From Defluviitalea saccharophila (GTDB taxonomy: Bacteria; Bacillota; Clostridia; Lachnospirales; Defluviitaleaceae), in the NCBI RefSeq assembly GCF_038396635.1, contig NZ_CP121687.1, positions 434,001-498,000 of the forward strand: a stretch of DNA of 64,000 nt, written 5' to 3'. Under the pieces are notes generated by a model. It ran no database searches. It saw nothing but the letters and a program-made list of their open reading frames with translations, and was not told the DNA's origin. The first letter of the stretch is position 1. Each line of letters begins with the position of its first letter. Below, one piece after another: positions 44,163 to 53,534 of the stretch. Both the position numbers and the translations under genes were made by a program.

Positions 44163-45107
44163 CTAAAAATGGGAACCTAAAATAATATTTTGCTCTATAT
44201 CATGACCTCTTAAGTATTCTTCCACTGTCATTCTCTTCCCATTTGGTGCTTGCATTTCAGTAATAAGAAGACTTGAATCCCCCGTTTTAACTACCAAACC
44301 TTTATTCTTTATAACTTCTACAATTTCTCCTATGGTATGATGTTCATATGTTTTATTATAAACTTCAGCTTTCCAAATTTTCATCATTTGGTCTTTATAA
44401 AATGTATAAGCACTGGGCCAAGGAGATAATCCTCTGATTAAATTAATAATTTTATAGGAAGGCTGGGACCAGTCTATTAACCCATTTTCTTTTTTCAGCA
44501 TTGGTGCATATGTGGCTTCATCTTCATCTTGTTTTTCTCGTTTTATATTTCCTCTAATCAGTTCATCCAAGGTGTCTTTTAAAAGATCAGCGCCAACAGG
44601 AGCCATGATATCATGAAGATCACCAGCAGTATATTCTGGTTCAATAGGAATTTCCTTTTTTAAGATCATATCCCCAGTATCCATTCCTTCATCCATAAAC
44701 ATTGTAGTTACACCGGTAATCTTTTCACCATTAATAATAGCCCATTGAATAGGTGCAGCTCCACGATATTTAGGAAGTAATGATCCATGAACATTAATAC
44801 ATCCGTAGGTTGGGATATCTAAAATCTCTTTAGGCAGAATTTGACCAAAGGCAATTACAACAATCAAATCCGGTGCAATAGAGCGAAGGGTTTCAATAAA
44901 TTCTGGATTTCTAACCCTCTCTGGCTGAAAAATCGGAATATCATATTTTACTGCCAATTCCTTTACTGGAGGAGCCACCATTTTTTTCCCCCTCCCCTTA
45001 GGCCGATCGGGTTGGGTTACTACAGCAGCTATATAATATTTTTCATCAATTAATTTTTGCAAAGATGGAACAGCAAAATCCGGTGTTCCCATAAAAACGA
45101 TTTTCAT
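44163..45107 (-). CDS. fmt: Methionyl-tRNA formyltransferase
   Basis: A 314-residue enzyme that formylates initiator Met-tRNA. MKIVFMGTPDFAVPSL, INVHGSLLPKYRGAAPIQW and the GVTTMFMDEGMDTGD loop are diagnostic; the C-terminal beta domain follows. It lies 17 bases after def, so formylation and deformylation are co-expressed. Confidence 0.98.
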   Translation of the reverse strand: MKIVFMGTPDFAVPSLQKLIDEKYYIAAVVTQPDRPKGRGKKMVAPPVKELAVKYDIPIFQPERVRNPEFIETLRSIAPDLIVVIAFGQILPKEILDIPTYGCINVHGSLLPKYRGAAPIQWAIINGEKITGVTTMFMDEGMDTGDMILKKEIPIEPEYTAGDLHDIMAPVGADLLKDTLDELIRGNIKREKQDEDEATYAPMLKKENGLIDWSQPSYKIINLIRGLSPWPSAYTFYKDQMMKIWKAEVYNKTYEHHTIGEIVEVIKNKGLVVKTGDSSLLITEMQAPNGKRMTVEEYLRGHDIEQNIILGSHF

Positions 45108-45124
45108 CTTTTTCCTCCTTATCC

Positions 45125-45577
45125 TTAATCATTTAAATAGCGAATAACTTTATCTGTAAACAGTACTCCATTTAAATGATCGATTTCATGGCAAAAAGCC
45201 ACTGCAAGAAGATCTTCGCCTTCCAGAATAATTTCTTCCCCATGTCTATTTAAAGCTTTTACCTTAACTCTTTCAGGTCGTTTTACTTCTCCAGAGATGC
45301 CCGGAATGCTTAAACATCCTTCGGCGCAAACTTGCTCTCCGTCAGTTTCGATAATTTCCGGATTAATTAATTCGATGATCCCATCACCCACATCAATAAC
45401 AACAATTCTTTTTAAAATCCCTATCTGAGGTGCAGCCAGACCTACTCCATCCGCTGCATACATTGTTTCTGCCATATCATCCAACAATGTTAATATCGAA
45501 GGAGTAATTTCTTTTACTTCTTTAGATTTTTTTCTTAATATTTCGTCCCCATCTTTTCTAATTTGTCTTAATGCCAT
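45125..45577 (-). CDS. def: Peptide deformylase
   Basis: A 150-residue metalloenzyme that removes the formyl group from new proteins. The three motifs [18 protein letters not shown] (metal Cys) and HEIDHLNG (two metal His) are intact. It lies between priA and fmt. Confidence 0.98.
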   Translation of the reverse strand: MALRQIRKDGDEILRKKSKEVKEITPSILTLLDDMAETMYAADGVGLAAPQIGILKRIVVIDVGDGIIELINPEIIETDGEQVCAEGCLSIPGISGEVKRPERVKVKALNRHGEEIILEGEDLLAVAFCHEIDHLNGVLFTDKVIRYLND

Positions 45578-45636
45578 CGCATTTCCTCCTTATTTAATTT
45601 TTTCGAACTTCCAATCTCTAATTTCCTGCCTCTACT

Positions 45637-48111
45637 TTAGTACATCATCAATGGATCGATATCTGTTTGGATTTGTATCTCTTGGTTATTTAAAATACTT
45701 TTAAATTTATTGATACAATAAAAACCATATTTCATTAAAAGGTCTCTATCCTCACATTTTACAATGATTCTCCAGCGGTACTTATTTTTTATCTTGGATA
45801 AAATTGCAGGAACCGGTCCGAATAGCTCAAACTTTTTCTTCTTATTCAAGTATTTCATTATTTCCATAAGCTTATAAGCATTGGAAATGACAGCTTTTTC
45901 ATTGGTTCCAGTGATAAGAATCAAAAAAATATGAGTAAATGGAGGATAATTAAGTTGTTTTCTAAGTTCAATTTCCTTCTGGTAAAAAGACAGATAATCA
46001 TGCTCTTTTGCAGTTTCAATGCTATAATGACCGGGATCATAGGTTTGTACTAAAACCCTTCCGGGCAACTCTCCTCTTCCGGCTCTTCCGCTTACCTGCG
46101 TAATAAGCTGGAAAGTTCTTTCAGCAGAGCGGAAATCTTGGAGATGAAGGGTTAAATCCGCAGCCAATATCCCCACCAATGTTACATTTGGGAAATCATG
46201 TCCTTTGGCAATCATCTGAGTTCCTATCAAAATGTCTGCCTTATGGGATTTAAATTGATCTAATATTTTTTCATAGCCATATTTACCTTTTGCAGTATCT
46301 AAGTCCATCCTTAACACTCTTGCATCGGGAAAATGCTTTTTTACCTCACTCTCTACTCTTTCAGTTCCCACGCCAAAATATCTGATATGGGAGGAGCCAC
46401 ACTGAGGACAAACAGATGGAACTTTCATCTTATCTCCGCAATAATGACATTGAATAGAATGATTATATGCATGGTAAGTATATGAAATACTACAATTTTT
46501 GCATTTGAGTACATATCCGCATTTTCTGCAGGAAACAAAATTCGAAAAACCTCTTCTGTTTAAAAATAATATGATTTGTTCTTTATTCTTAAGATTTTTT
46601 TCAATTTCTTCTTGAAGGGCTGTACTAAAAATAGATCTATTGCCTAATTCCAGTTCCTTTCTCATATCAATGATTTCAACGGATGGAAGCTTACTGTCAT
46701 TCGCACGATGAGTTAGGGTCAGGAGTTCTGCCTTTCCTTCCTCGCACTCGAAATATGAATCTAAAGATGGCGTTGCAGAAGCTGTTACACATACGCCTCC
46801 AGCCATTTCACATCTTTTTCTGGCAACATCTCGAGCATGAAATTTAGGAGAGATTTCCGACTTATAGGTATTCTCATGCTCTTCATCCAATATAATAAGC
46901 TTTAAAGATGAAAAAGGAGTAAAGACAGCAGATCTAGGCCCAATCATAACGGATACTTTACCCTCTTTGGCTTTCTTCCACTGGTCATATCTTTCTCTTA
47001 AAGAAAGTTTACTGTGGGTAACAGCTACCTGGTCTCCAAAGCGTCCTTTGAATCGTTCAACCGTTTGGGGTGTCAAAGAAATTTCAGGCACCAGTACAAT
47101 AGATTGACCGCCCCGTTTAATCACTTCATCAATCAATTGAAGATAGACTTCCGTTTTACCACTGCCTGTGATTCCATGAATAAGAACGGAAGCTCCAACT
47201 GAATGCTCCAATTTAGCCGTAATATATTGTATCACATTTTTTTGTTCTTGAGTAGGAAGAAGGGATTCCGTTGATTTAAAATCCATATGGCTGTACGGAT
47301 CCCTATGAATTTCTATTTCTTCAATTTGAACGATGTTTTTATTGACTAAAGACTGAATGGAAGAATTTGAAACTTGAAGCGCTTTTTTTAATTCATTTAC
47401 CGGGATCCAATCATTGATCATAAGCAAAGATAATATTCTTGCTTGTGCATGATAATTTTTCTTGCTTTGATATAATTCTATAATGTCTTCTAACTCATCC
47501 AAATCTAAATCTTTATTAATCGATATATATTTGATGGTATAGCTTAATTCTTTGATATCCTCTTTTTCTTGTTGAACAATAATTCCTTCCTTAATGAGTT
47601 TTTTGATATATTTGCTTGATTCCTTTCCAAATATATCATAGACATCTTCTAACAGAACATATTTTTGTTTGTTTAATAAAAATAAAATGATTTCTTCTTC
47701 TACTTTATTTCTTCCTTTAAAATCTTCTATGTCAGTATTATCTATTTTAGGAGCGATTCTCACAAAATATTCACTTCTTATTTTCATACTGGAAGGCATG
47801 ATGCAGCGGAGGCAGTCAATCATTCTACAGCCATAATACTCTTTCATCCATTTTGCCAGTTCAAGCAAATGCTCATCGAAAAGCGGAAATGAATCTACTA
47901 TGGCATAAATTTCTTTTAACTTGTGAGCGTCGATGTCTGTCGTATTGCTGATTCCAATAATAAAACCTTCTATTTTTTTATTGCCTTTTCCAAAAGGAAT
48001 CATCACCCTGAGTCCTATCTCAATTTCATTTTCCATATGCTTGGGTACAATATAGTGAAAAACTCTATCGAGACTTTCATGAGAAATTCCTATGATTACT
48101 TCTGCAATCAT
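45637..48111 (-). CDS. priA: Primosomal protein N' (replication restart helicase PriA)
   Basis: An 824-residue 3'-5' helicase that reloads the replication machine at stalled forks. The N-terminal DNA-binding part is followed by GITGSGKTEVYL, DEEHENTY, the zinc module (CRKCGYVLKCKNC and CHYCG...CPQCG) and the helicase end VSGRAGRGELPG. It is somewhat longer than the usual 720-810 residues, in the N-terminal half. ATG 48111 is preferred to a GTG at 48120, which lies within the AAGGGTG ribosome site. Confidence 0.95.
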   Translation of the reverse strand: MIAEVIIGISHESLDRVFHYIVPKHMENEIEIGLRVMIPFGKGNKKIEGFIIGISNTTDIDAHKLKEIYAIVDSFPLFDEHLLELAKWMKEYYGCRMIDCLRCIMPSSMKIRSEYFVRIAPKIDNTDIEDFKGRNKVEEEIILFLLNKQKYVLLEDVYDIFGKESSKYIKKLIKEGIIVQQEKEDIKELSYTIKYISINKDLDLDELEDIIELYQSKKNYHAQARILSLLMINDWIPVNELKKALQVSNSSIQSLVNKNIVQIEEIEIHRDPYSHMDFKSTESLLPTQEQKNVIQYITAKLEHSVGASVLIHGITGSGKTEVYLQLIDEVIKRGGQSIVLVPEISLTPQTVERFKGRFGDQVAVTHSKLSLRERYDQWKKAKEGKVSVMIGPRSAVFTPFSSLKLIILDEEHENTYKSEISPKFHARDVARKRCEMAGGVCVTASATPSLDSYFECEEGKAELLTLTHRANDSKLPSVEIIDMRKELELGNRSIFSTALQEEIEKNLKNKEQIILFLNRRGFSNFVSCRKCGYVLKCKNCSISYTYHAYNHSIQCHYCGDKMKVPSVCPQCGSSHIRYFGVGTERVESEVKKHFPDARVLRMDLDTAKGKYGYEKILDQFKSHKADILIGTQMIAKGHDFPNVTLVGILAADLTLHLQDFRSAERTFQLITQVSGRAGRGELPGRVLVQTYDPGHYSIETAKEHDYLSFYQKEIELRKQLNYPPFTHIFLILITGTNEKAVISNAYKLMEIMKYLNKKKKFELFGPVPAILSKIKNKYRWRIIVKCEDRDLLMKYGFYCINKFKSILNNQEIQIQTDIDPLMMY

Positions 48112-48133
48112 TTTTTTCACCCTTTACTTTGAC

Positions 48134-48155
48134 AAAAACACCCTTATGGGTGTTT
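48134..48155 (-). terminator. Terminator overlapping the coaBC stop
   Basis: An 8-base stem (AAACACCC with GGGTGTTT) and 4-base loop containing the coaBC stop codon, followed by T residues on the minus strand. priA begins about 20 bases later. Confidence 0.75.
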
Positions 48156-49343
48156 CATTAAATCCAGTACTTCATCTAAAATTTTATGAGACAGCTCTAT
48201 TTTGCTCATAAGGGGAAGAGTCTTTTGTTCACCGTACTTTTTCAAAATTTCAATTTGATTCGTATCATGTCCAAATCCTACTTTGTCCTTAAGGATATTA
48301 TTGATACAAATCATATCGAGATTCTTTTTTTCTAATTTTTCTTTTCCATATTCCAATTCACGATCACTTTCAGCTGCAAAGCCTATTAATATTTGATGCT
48401 GTTTTCTCATGCCTAGTTCTTTTAATATATCAGGATTGGAAACGAATTCAATGGATAATGTGTGATCATACTTTTTGATCTTTGAAGGCAGTACTGTTTT
48501 AGGTCTATAATCACTAGGAGCTGCAGCTTTAATCACAATATCACAAGTATCAAAATTTTCCAGCACCTTATTGTACATTTCTTCCGTCGTTGTAACATGT
48601 ATTACATTGCAATCCTTTGGAGGCATAAGATGGGTTGGACCGGAAATTAATGTAACATTTGCACCTCTTTTTACTGCAGCTTCTGCAATGGCATAACCCA
48701 TTTTTCCGCTGCTGTAATTGCTTATGTATCTTACAGGGTCAAGGGGTTCCCTCGTTGGTCCTGCTGTAATCAATAAATTCTTGCCTTTAAGGTCCATCTT
48801 TGTTGAATGAAGAATTTGCAGCACCTCTTCAACGATCGTATCAACGCTTGCCAATTTGCCTATTCCAACATCTCCACAGGCTAGTCTGCCTTCTGAAGGA
48901 TTGATGAAATAATATCCTAATTCCTTTAAGCTGCTTATGTTTTTTTGAACAATTTTGTTTTGATACATTGCTGTATTCATTGCAGGAGCAAAAACTACGG
49001 GTGCTTTTGTAGCCATAATAGTTGTAGAAAGCATATCATCCGCTATGCCATTGGCTACTTTGCCAATTATATTAGCTGTTGCAGGAGCAATTAAAAATAA
49101 ATCTGCTTTCTGCGCTAATGAAATATGTTCAATATCCCATGTAGAAGGTTTTTCGAACATATCCGTTATCACCGGCTGATTCGTGAGGGACTGAAATACT
49201 AAAGGTCTAACAAATTCCTGAGCAGATTGAGTCATCACGACTTGAACATTTATATTCAGCTTGATCAGACGACTGACTATCTCACAGGCTTTATATGCCG
49301 CTATTCCTCCTGTAACACCTAATATAACCGTTTTTTTATTCAT
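48144..49343 (-). CDS. coaBC: Bifunctional phosphopantothenoylcysteine decarboxylase/synthetase CoaBC
   Basis: A 399-residue two-domain enzyme for two steps of CoA synthesis. The N-terminal CoaC flavoprotein half has GVTGGIAAYKACEI, APATANIIGK and the ACGDVGIG loop; the C-terminal CoaB half starts near residue 190 with LLITAGPTREPLDPVRYISN. The start at 49343 has AAGGAGAGG upstream, unlike a longer reading. CoaD is also encoded in this window. Confidence 0.97.
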   Translation of the reverse strand: MNKKTVILGVTGGIAAYKACEIVSRLIKLNINVQVVMTQSAQEFVRPLVFQSLTNQPVITDMFEKPSTWDIEHISLAQKADLFLIAPATANIIGKVANGIADDMLSTTIMATKAPVVFAPAMNTAMYQNKIVQKNISSLKELGYYFINPSEGRLACGDVGIGKLASVDTIVEEVLQILHSTKMDLKGKNLLITAGPTREPLDPVRYISNYSSGKMGYAIAEAAVKRGANVTLISGPTHLMPPKDCNVIHVTTTEEMYNKVLENFDTCDIVIKAAAPSDYRPKTVLPSKIKKYDHTLSIEFVSNPDILKELGMRKQHQILIGFAAESDRELEYGKEKLEKKNLDMICINNILKDKVGFGHDTNQIEILKKYGEQKTLPLMSKIELSHKILDEVLDLMKHP

Positions 49344-49395
49344 ATTTACCTCTCCTTGCAATTTTTTCATTGGAATCAAGACCATTCTTACGAAT

Positions 49396-49420
49396 AAAAT
49401 CGCCCGTTGGGGCGATTTTT
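49396..49420 (-). terminator. Terminator after rpoZ
   Basis: A 10-base stem (AAAATCGCCC with GGGCGATTTT) with a 4-base loop, between rpoZ and coaBC. Confidence 0.8.
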
Positions 49421-49427
49421 ACCATTT

Positions 49428-49754
49428 TTATTGTTCAGTATCATTATACTGATCATCATCTATTATATCATCTGCATCAGCAATATCGTCTGGATTTTCG
49501 CTATTTGCTGTATTATGCATTTGATTGGCTTTATTTTTAACAATAACTTTTCCTTGATACAATTCTTCAACTGCAATTGAAACAGGTTTATTCACCTTTG
49601 AATTGACTAAAATCGGATCACCATCTATAATTTGACGGGCTCTTTTTGCCGCTGCAATCACAATGGAATAACGGCTGGAAACTATGGGTTTATCTTCATC
49701 AGAACTATTCTGATTTAATTTTTCCATTAATTGACTATAAGATGGTTGAAGCAT
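49428..49754 (-). CDS. rpoZ: DNA-directed RNA polymerase omega subunit
   Basis: A 108-residue omega subunit. MLQPSYSQLMEKLN and SRYSIVIAAAKRARQI with KPVSIAVEELYQGKV are the family pattern. About 35 residues at the C-terminus are acidic and low in complexity, an extension beyond the usual core. It overlaps gmk by one base. Confidence 0.95.
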   Translation of the reverse strand: MLQPSYSQLMEKLNQNSSDEDKPIVSSRYSIVIAAAKRARQIIDGDPILVNSKVNKPVSIAVEELYQGKVIVKNKANQMHNTANSENPDDIADADDIIDDDQYNDTEQ

Positions 49755-50368
49755 TAAAATCTCTCCTTTTTTATTTTCTCTATTAAATCTAAGTTTCTGG
49801 TTGCCTTCATATGTTCTGCTTCTACAATTGTATGAATTTTATTTGCAGCTTCATGTATCGAGTCATTGACTACCAAATAGTCATATTTATTAATCATATC
49901 TAATTCTTCTAAAGCTCTTTTAAGACGCTTTTCAATAATTTCCTCTTTTTCTGTGCCACGGCCTATAAGCCTATTCTTTAGTTCAGTTAAACTGGGAGGA
50001 ACAATAAAAATCAAAACAGCCTCGGGATTTAACTCTTTTACTTTAAGGGCACCTTGAACTTCTATCTCTAATATGACGTCTTTTCCTTCACTTTGCATTT
50101 TTTCAACATAGGATCTAGGGGTCCCATAATAATTCTCGCAGAATTCTGCCCACTCAATCAAATCTCCCCTATGAATCATTTCTTCAAACTCTTGTCTTGA
50201 TTTAAAAAAATAATGAATGCCTTCTTTTTCTCCTACTCTAGGAGAACGGGTAGTGACTGAGATGGATAAAGCATATCTGTCATGTTTAATAATTTCTTTT
50301 ACAATTGTCCCCTTTCCTGATCCTGAAGGCCCAGAAATAATTACAATAATCCCCTTATTATTATTCAT
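49754..50368 (-). CDS. gmk: Guanylate kinase
   Basis: A 204-residue enzyme that converts GMP to GDP. ISGPSGSGKGTIVKEI is the P-loop; TTRSPRVGEKEGIHYFF and EWAEFCENYYGTPR bind GMP. It lies in the conserved yicC-remA-gmk-rpoZ order. Confidence 0.98.
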   Translation of the reverse strand: MNNNKGIIVIISGPSGSGKGTIVKEIIKHDRYALSISVTTRSPRVGEKEGIHYFFKSRQEFEEMIHRGDLIEWAEFCENYYGTPRSYVEKMQSEGKDVILEIEVQGALKVKELNPEAVLIFIVPPSLTELKNRLIGRGTEKEEIIEKRLKRALEELDMINKYDYLVVNDSIHEAANKIHTIVEAEHMKATRNLDLIEKIKKERF

Positions 50369-50394
50369 CTTTAATCACCTTTATTATTCGTCTA

Positions 50395-50670
50395 TTATTC
50401 GTCGATATCATCATGCAAATTATCTTGTTCTTTAAATGACAATCTATGGGCTACTGTTTCAGGTTGTACGGCAGATAAAATGATATGATCGCTATCTGTA
50501 ATAATGACTGCCCTAGTTCTTCTGCCATATGTAGCATCAATTAACATTCCTCTTTCTCTAGCTTCTTGTATCACACGCTTAATAGGTGCTGACTCAGGGC
50601 TTACAATTGCTACTAACCTATTTGCAGAAACAATATTTCCAAACCCAATATTTATCAGTTTTATGCCCAT
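50395..50670 (-). CDS. remA: Extracellular matrix regulator RemA (DUF370)
   Basis: A 91-residue RemA-type protein. [20 protein letters not shown] and [17 protein letters not shown] are diagnostic. RemA is a DNA-binding activator of matrix genes in B. subtilis; what it controls in a clostridial host is open. It lies between yicC and gmk. Confidence 0.95.
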   Translation of the reverse strand: MGIKLINIGFGNIVSANRLVAIVSPESAPIKRVIQEARERGMLIDATYGRRTRAVIITDSDHIILSAVQPETVAHRLSFKEQDNLHDDIDE

Positions 50671-50691
50671 TATACTCCTCCTTAGTTTGGC

Positions 50692-51570
50692 TTATTCAAG
50701 ATTTTGTATCTGTTCTCTTATTTTTTCTATTTCACTTTTTAACTCCACAACCGAGTGAGTAATTTGAAGATCATTAGCTTTAGAACCTATCGTATTTACC
50801 TCACGATTCATTTCTTGAGCCAGGAAATCTAATTTTCTGCCTACTACATCTTCAGTAGTTAATATATCTCTAAGTTGAGTAATATGACTGTCTAAACGAA
50901 CAATTTCTTCATCTATGCTGCATTTGTCTGCAAATAATGCAACTTCCAATGCGATTCTGTTTTCATCCAAAGTATGATTAGGAAGAATTTCGTGGAGTCT
51001 TTTTTCTAATTTTATTTTATAGTCTTGTACCAAATAAGGACTTCTCTCTTTGATAGCAGATAAATATTCTTCTAACTTCACAGATTTCTCCAAAAGATCC
51101 TTTTGAAGCTTATTGCCTTCTTTTTCACGCATTAAAATAAAAGCGTTACAAGCTTCAAGCAGGGCTTTTTCCAGTAAGCTCCACAAAAAGTCTTTATCAT
51201 CTTCTTTTTTATTGATGCTTATTACATCGGGAAATTTAGAAACTAAGGATACAGAAATATCATCAATAACATCATGTTTTTCTTTGATGGTTTTTAAAAC
51301 CTTAATATAGGCCTCTGCCAAGGATTCATTCAAGGATATTTCGTAGTCGTCTCCTGCTGTACTTTCAAATGAAATAAAGACATCAATCTTTCCTCTGGAG
51401 ATTTTATCTTTCAAAAAATTTTTTACATTTTCTTCTAAATAATTCATGGTTCTAGGCATACGAATATTAATATCACTGTAGCGATGATTGACAGAGCGTA
51501 TCTCAACAGTGAACTTTTTCCCGTTTATAACGGCTTCTCCCAGACCATATCCTGTCATACTACGAATCAT
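50692..51570 (-). CDS. yicC: YicC family endoribonuclease-like protein (YloC)
   Basis: A 292-residue member of the YicC/YloC family; E. coli YicC is reported to act as an RNase on a small RNA. MIRSMTGYGLGEA and VEIRSVNHRYSDINIRMPR at the N-terminus and DFLAQEMNREVNTIGSKAND at the C-terminus are signatures. The start is set by the family N-terminus, since the ribosome site is weak; a TTG three codons earlier is possible. First gene of the yicC-remA-gmk-rpoZ transcript. Confidence 0.93.
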   Translation of the reverse strand: MIRSMTGYGLGEAVINGKKFTVEIRSVNHRYSDINIRMPRTMNYLEENVKNFLKDKISRGKIDVFISFESTAGDDYEISLNESLAEAYIKVLKTIKEKHDVIDDISVSLVSKFPDVISINKKEDDKDFLWSLLEKALLEACNAFILMREKEGNKLQKDLLEKSVKLEEYLSAIKERSPYLVQDYKIKLEKRLHEILPNHTLDENRIALEVALFADKCSIDEEIVRLDSHITQLRDILTTEDVVGRKLDFLAQEMNREVNTIGSKANDLQITHSVVELKSEIEKIREQIQNLE

Positions 51571-51616
51571 TATTTTCAACTCATTTCTTAAAATCTTTCG
51601 TTTCTTCTATTTTTGT

Positions 51617-51645
51617 ATTATATCGCACGATTTTATGTAAGTCAA
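51617..51645 (-). promoter_or_regulatory. Sigma-A promoter of yicC-remA-gmk-rpoZ
   Basis: TTGACT (51645-51640), a 17-base spacer and a perfect TATAAT (51622-51617) on the minus strand. Confidence 0.8.
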
Positions 51646-51730
51646 TAAATAGGACTTTAATAGCATAATCGTCCTTTTAAAGTAAAATATTTAATGATAT
51701 ACTATAGGATATTCAAAGGAGGAATAAGTG

Positions 51731-53494
51731 ATGGCATTAGACGGAATAGTTATTTCTAATATTGTTTATGAAATAAAACAGCTTTTATTAGGAGGAAGAA
51801 TTGATAAAATATATCAGCCGGAATCCGATGAAATCATTATGCACGCAAGAGGTAAAGGAAGCAATTTTCGCATACTGTTGACTTCCCACAGTAATCATCC
51901 AAGACTCCATATTACAAATCTCAATAAAAAAAATCCTGAAACCCCTCCAATGTTTTGCATGCTCCTCAGAAAGCATTTATCCGGAGGAAAAATAATAGAT
52001 GTTATTCAGCCTGATTTTGAAAGAATCGTAGAATTTCATATAGAAGCTTTAAATGAAATGGGAGACTTATGTATTAAAAAACTTATTATTGAAATCATGG
52101 GACGGCATAGCAATATCATTTTAACCGACAGCGAAAATCGTATACTTGACAGTATCATACATGTATCTAAGGATAAAAGTTCCGTAAGAGAAGTATTGCC
52201 GGGAAGAATTTATGTTAGACCTCCTTCTCAAGATAAAATGAATCCTTTATCGGTTCCCAGCAATAATTTCGGGAAATTTTTGAAAGGTACCGACGGCACA
52301 AAGCTTCAGCAGGCTATTTATAAGTCTTTTTCTGGAATAAGTCCTGTGGTTGCTTCTGAAATATGTCATAGAGCCCATCTGGATGCATCCCTCTATTTAG
52401 AAGAGTTAACGGATGAGAATAAAACGGCATTATCCAACGTTATGCACCATTTATTTAGTTTAATCAAAAACAATGCTTTTACTCCTCAAATCGTTTTTCA
52501 TCCAGATACCAATGAACCTATAGATTTTTCATCTATTGATATGACACAATTTATTGAATTCAAAAAGCAAAAATTCGATTCCATCTCTCAAGTTATAGAA
52601 TTATTTTATGCCGAAAAAGACAATCTCTCTAGAATTAAGCAAAAATCCACTGACATTCACAGAATTATTCAAAACAACCTGGAAAGATGTTATAAGAAAA
52701 AAGATTTGCAAATTCAGAAATTAAAAGAGGTGTCTGACAGAGAATATCTTCGAGTGTATGGCGAATTAATCACTGCCAATATATATGCGATTTCAAAGGG
52801 TATGAATTCATTTGAGAGCATTAATTTTTATGAGGAAGAACAACCTACAGTGATCATTCCATTAGATCCTACACTTACACCCTCAGAAAACGCTCAGCAT
52901 TATTTTAAGCAATATAATAAGGCAAAAAGAACGCACTTGGCACTTATAGAACAACTTAAACAAACAGAAGAGGAAATTCAATACCTGGAATCCTTATTAA
53001 CTGCCACAGAATCCAGTACCGATGAAAGTGATATCAATGATATACGCTATGAGTTAAAAGAACAAGGATATATAAAAATGAGGCATTCAAAAAAGTCAAA
53101 ATCACAGATTAAGTCAAAGCCTCTTCATTATCGCTCCGGTGACGGATTTGATATTTATGTAGGAAAAAACAATCGCCAAAATGACGAACTTACCCTTCGT
53201 TTTGCATTGCCGACAGATTTATGGTTTCATACAAAAGATATTCCAGGCTCTCATGTCATCATAAAAACTCAAAACAAAGAAGTTCCTCAATCCACCATTA
53301 TGGAAGCGGCAAATCTTGCTGCCTTCTATAGTAAAGCAAAAACTTCAAGCAATGTACCAGTTGACTATACTCAAAAAAGATATGTTAGAAAACCTAATGG
53401 TGCAAAACCAGGAATGGTGATTTACGATCATCAAAATACCATTTATATTACTCCCGATGAACTAAAAATTAAAAACCTCAATTCAAAAGAATAA
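51731..53494 (+). CDS. rqcH: Ribosome quality control factor RqcH (NFACT/FbpA family)
   Basis: A 587-residue NFACT protein. RqcH binds stalled 50S subunits and recruits Ala-tRNA to add C-terminal alanine tails. The N-terminal NFACT-N part (MALDGIVISNIVYEIKQLL), a helix-hairpin-helix region near 200, a coiled coil about 290-440 and the C-terminal NFACT-R domain (GKNNRQNDELTLRFA, DLWFHTKDIPGSHVII) can be seen. ATG 51731 is 8 bases from GGAGG. It stands alone on the plus strand. Confidence 0.96.
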   Translation: MALDGIVISNIVYEIKQLLLGGRIDKIYQPESDEIIMHARGKGSNFRILLTSHSNHPRLHITNLNKKNPETPPMFCMLLRKHLSGGKIIDVIQPDFERIVEFHIEALNEMGDLCIKKLIIEIMGRHSNIILTDSENRILDSIIHVSKDKSSVREVLPGRIYVRPPSQDKMNPLSVPSNNFGKFLKGTDGTKLQQAIYKSFSGISPVVASEICHRAHLDASLYLEELTDENKTALSNVMHHLFSLIKNNAFTPQIVFHPDTNEPIDFSSIDMTQFIEFKKQKFDSISQVIELFYAEKDNLSRIKQKSTDIHRIIQNNLERCYKKKDLQIQKLKEVSDREYLRVYGELITANIYAISKGMNSFESINFYEEEQPTVIIPLDPTLTPSENAQHYFKQYNKAKRTHLALIEQLKQTEEEIQYLESLLTATESSTDESDINDIRYELKEQGYIKMRHSKKSKSQIKSKPLHYRSGDGFDIYVGKNNRQNDELTLRFALPTDLWFHTKDIPGSHVIIKTQNKEVPQSTIMEAANLAAFYSKAKTSSNVPVDYTQKRYVRKPNGAKPGMVIYDHQNTIYITPDELKIKNLNSKE

Positions 53495-53534
53495 AACACA
53501 ATTTCTAGGGATATCCCTGGAATTGTGTTTTATT
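53491..53534. terminator. Bidirectional terminator between rqcH and the MraY-like gene
   Basis: AAAACACAATT pairs with AATTGTGTTTT, and an inner AGGG/CCCT closes the loop with one bulge. A and T runs on both sides serve both converging genes. Confidence 0.85.
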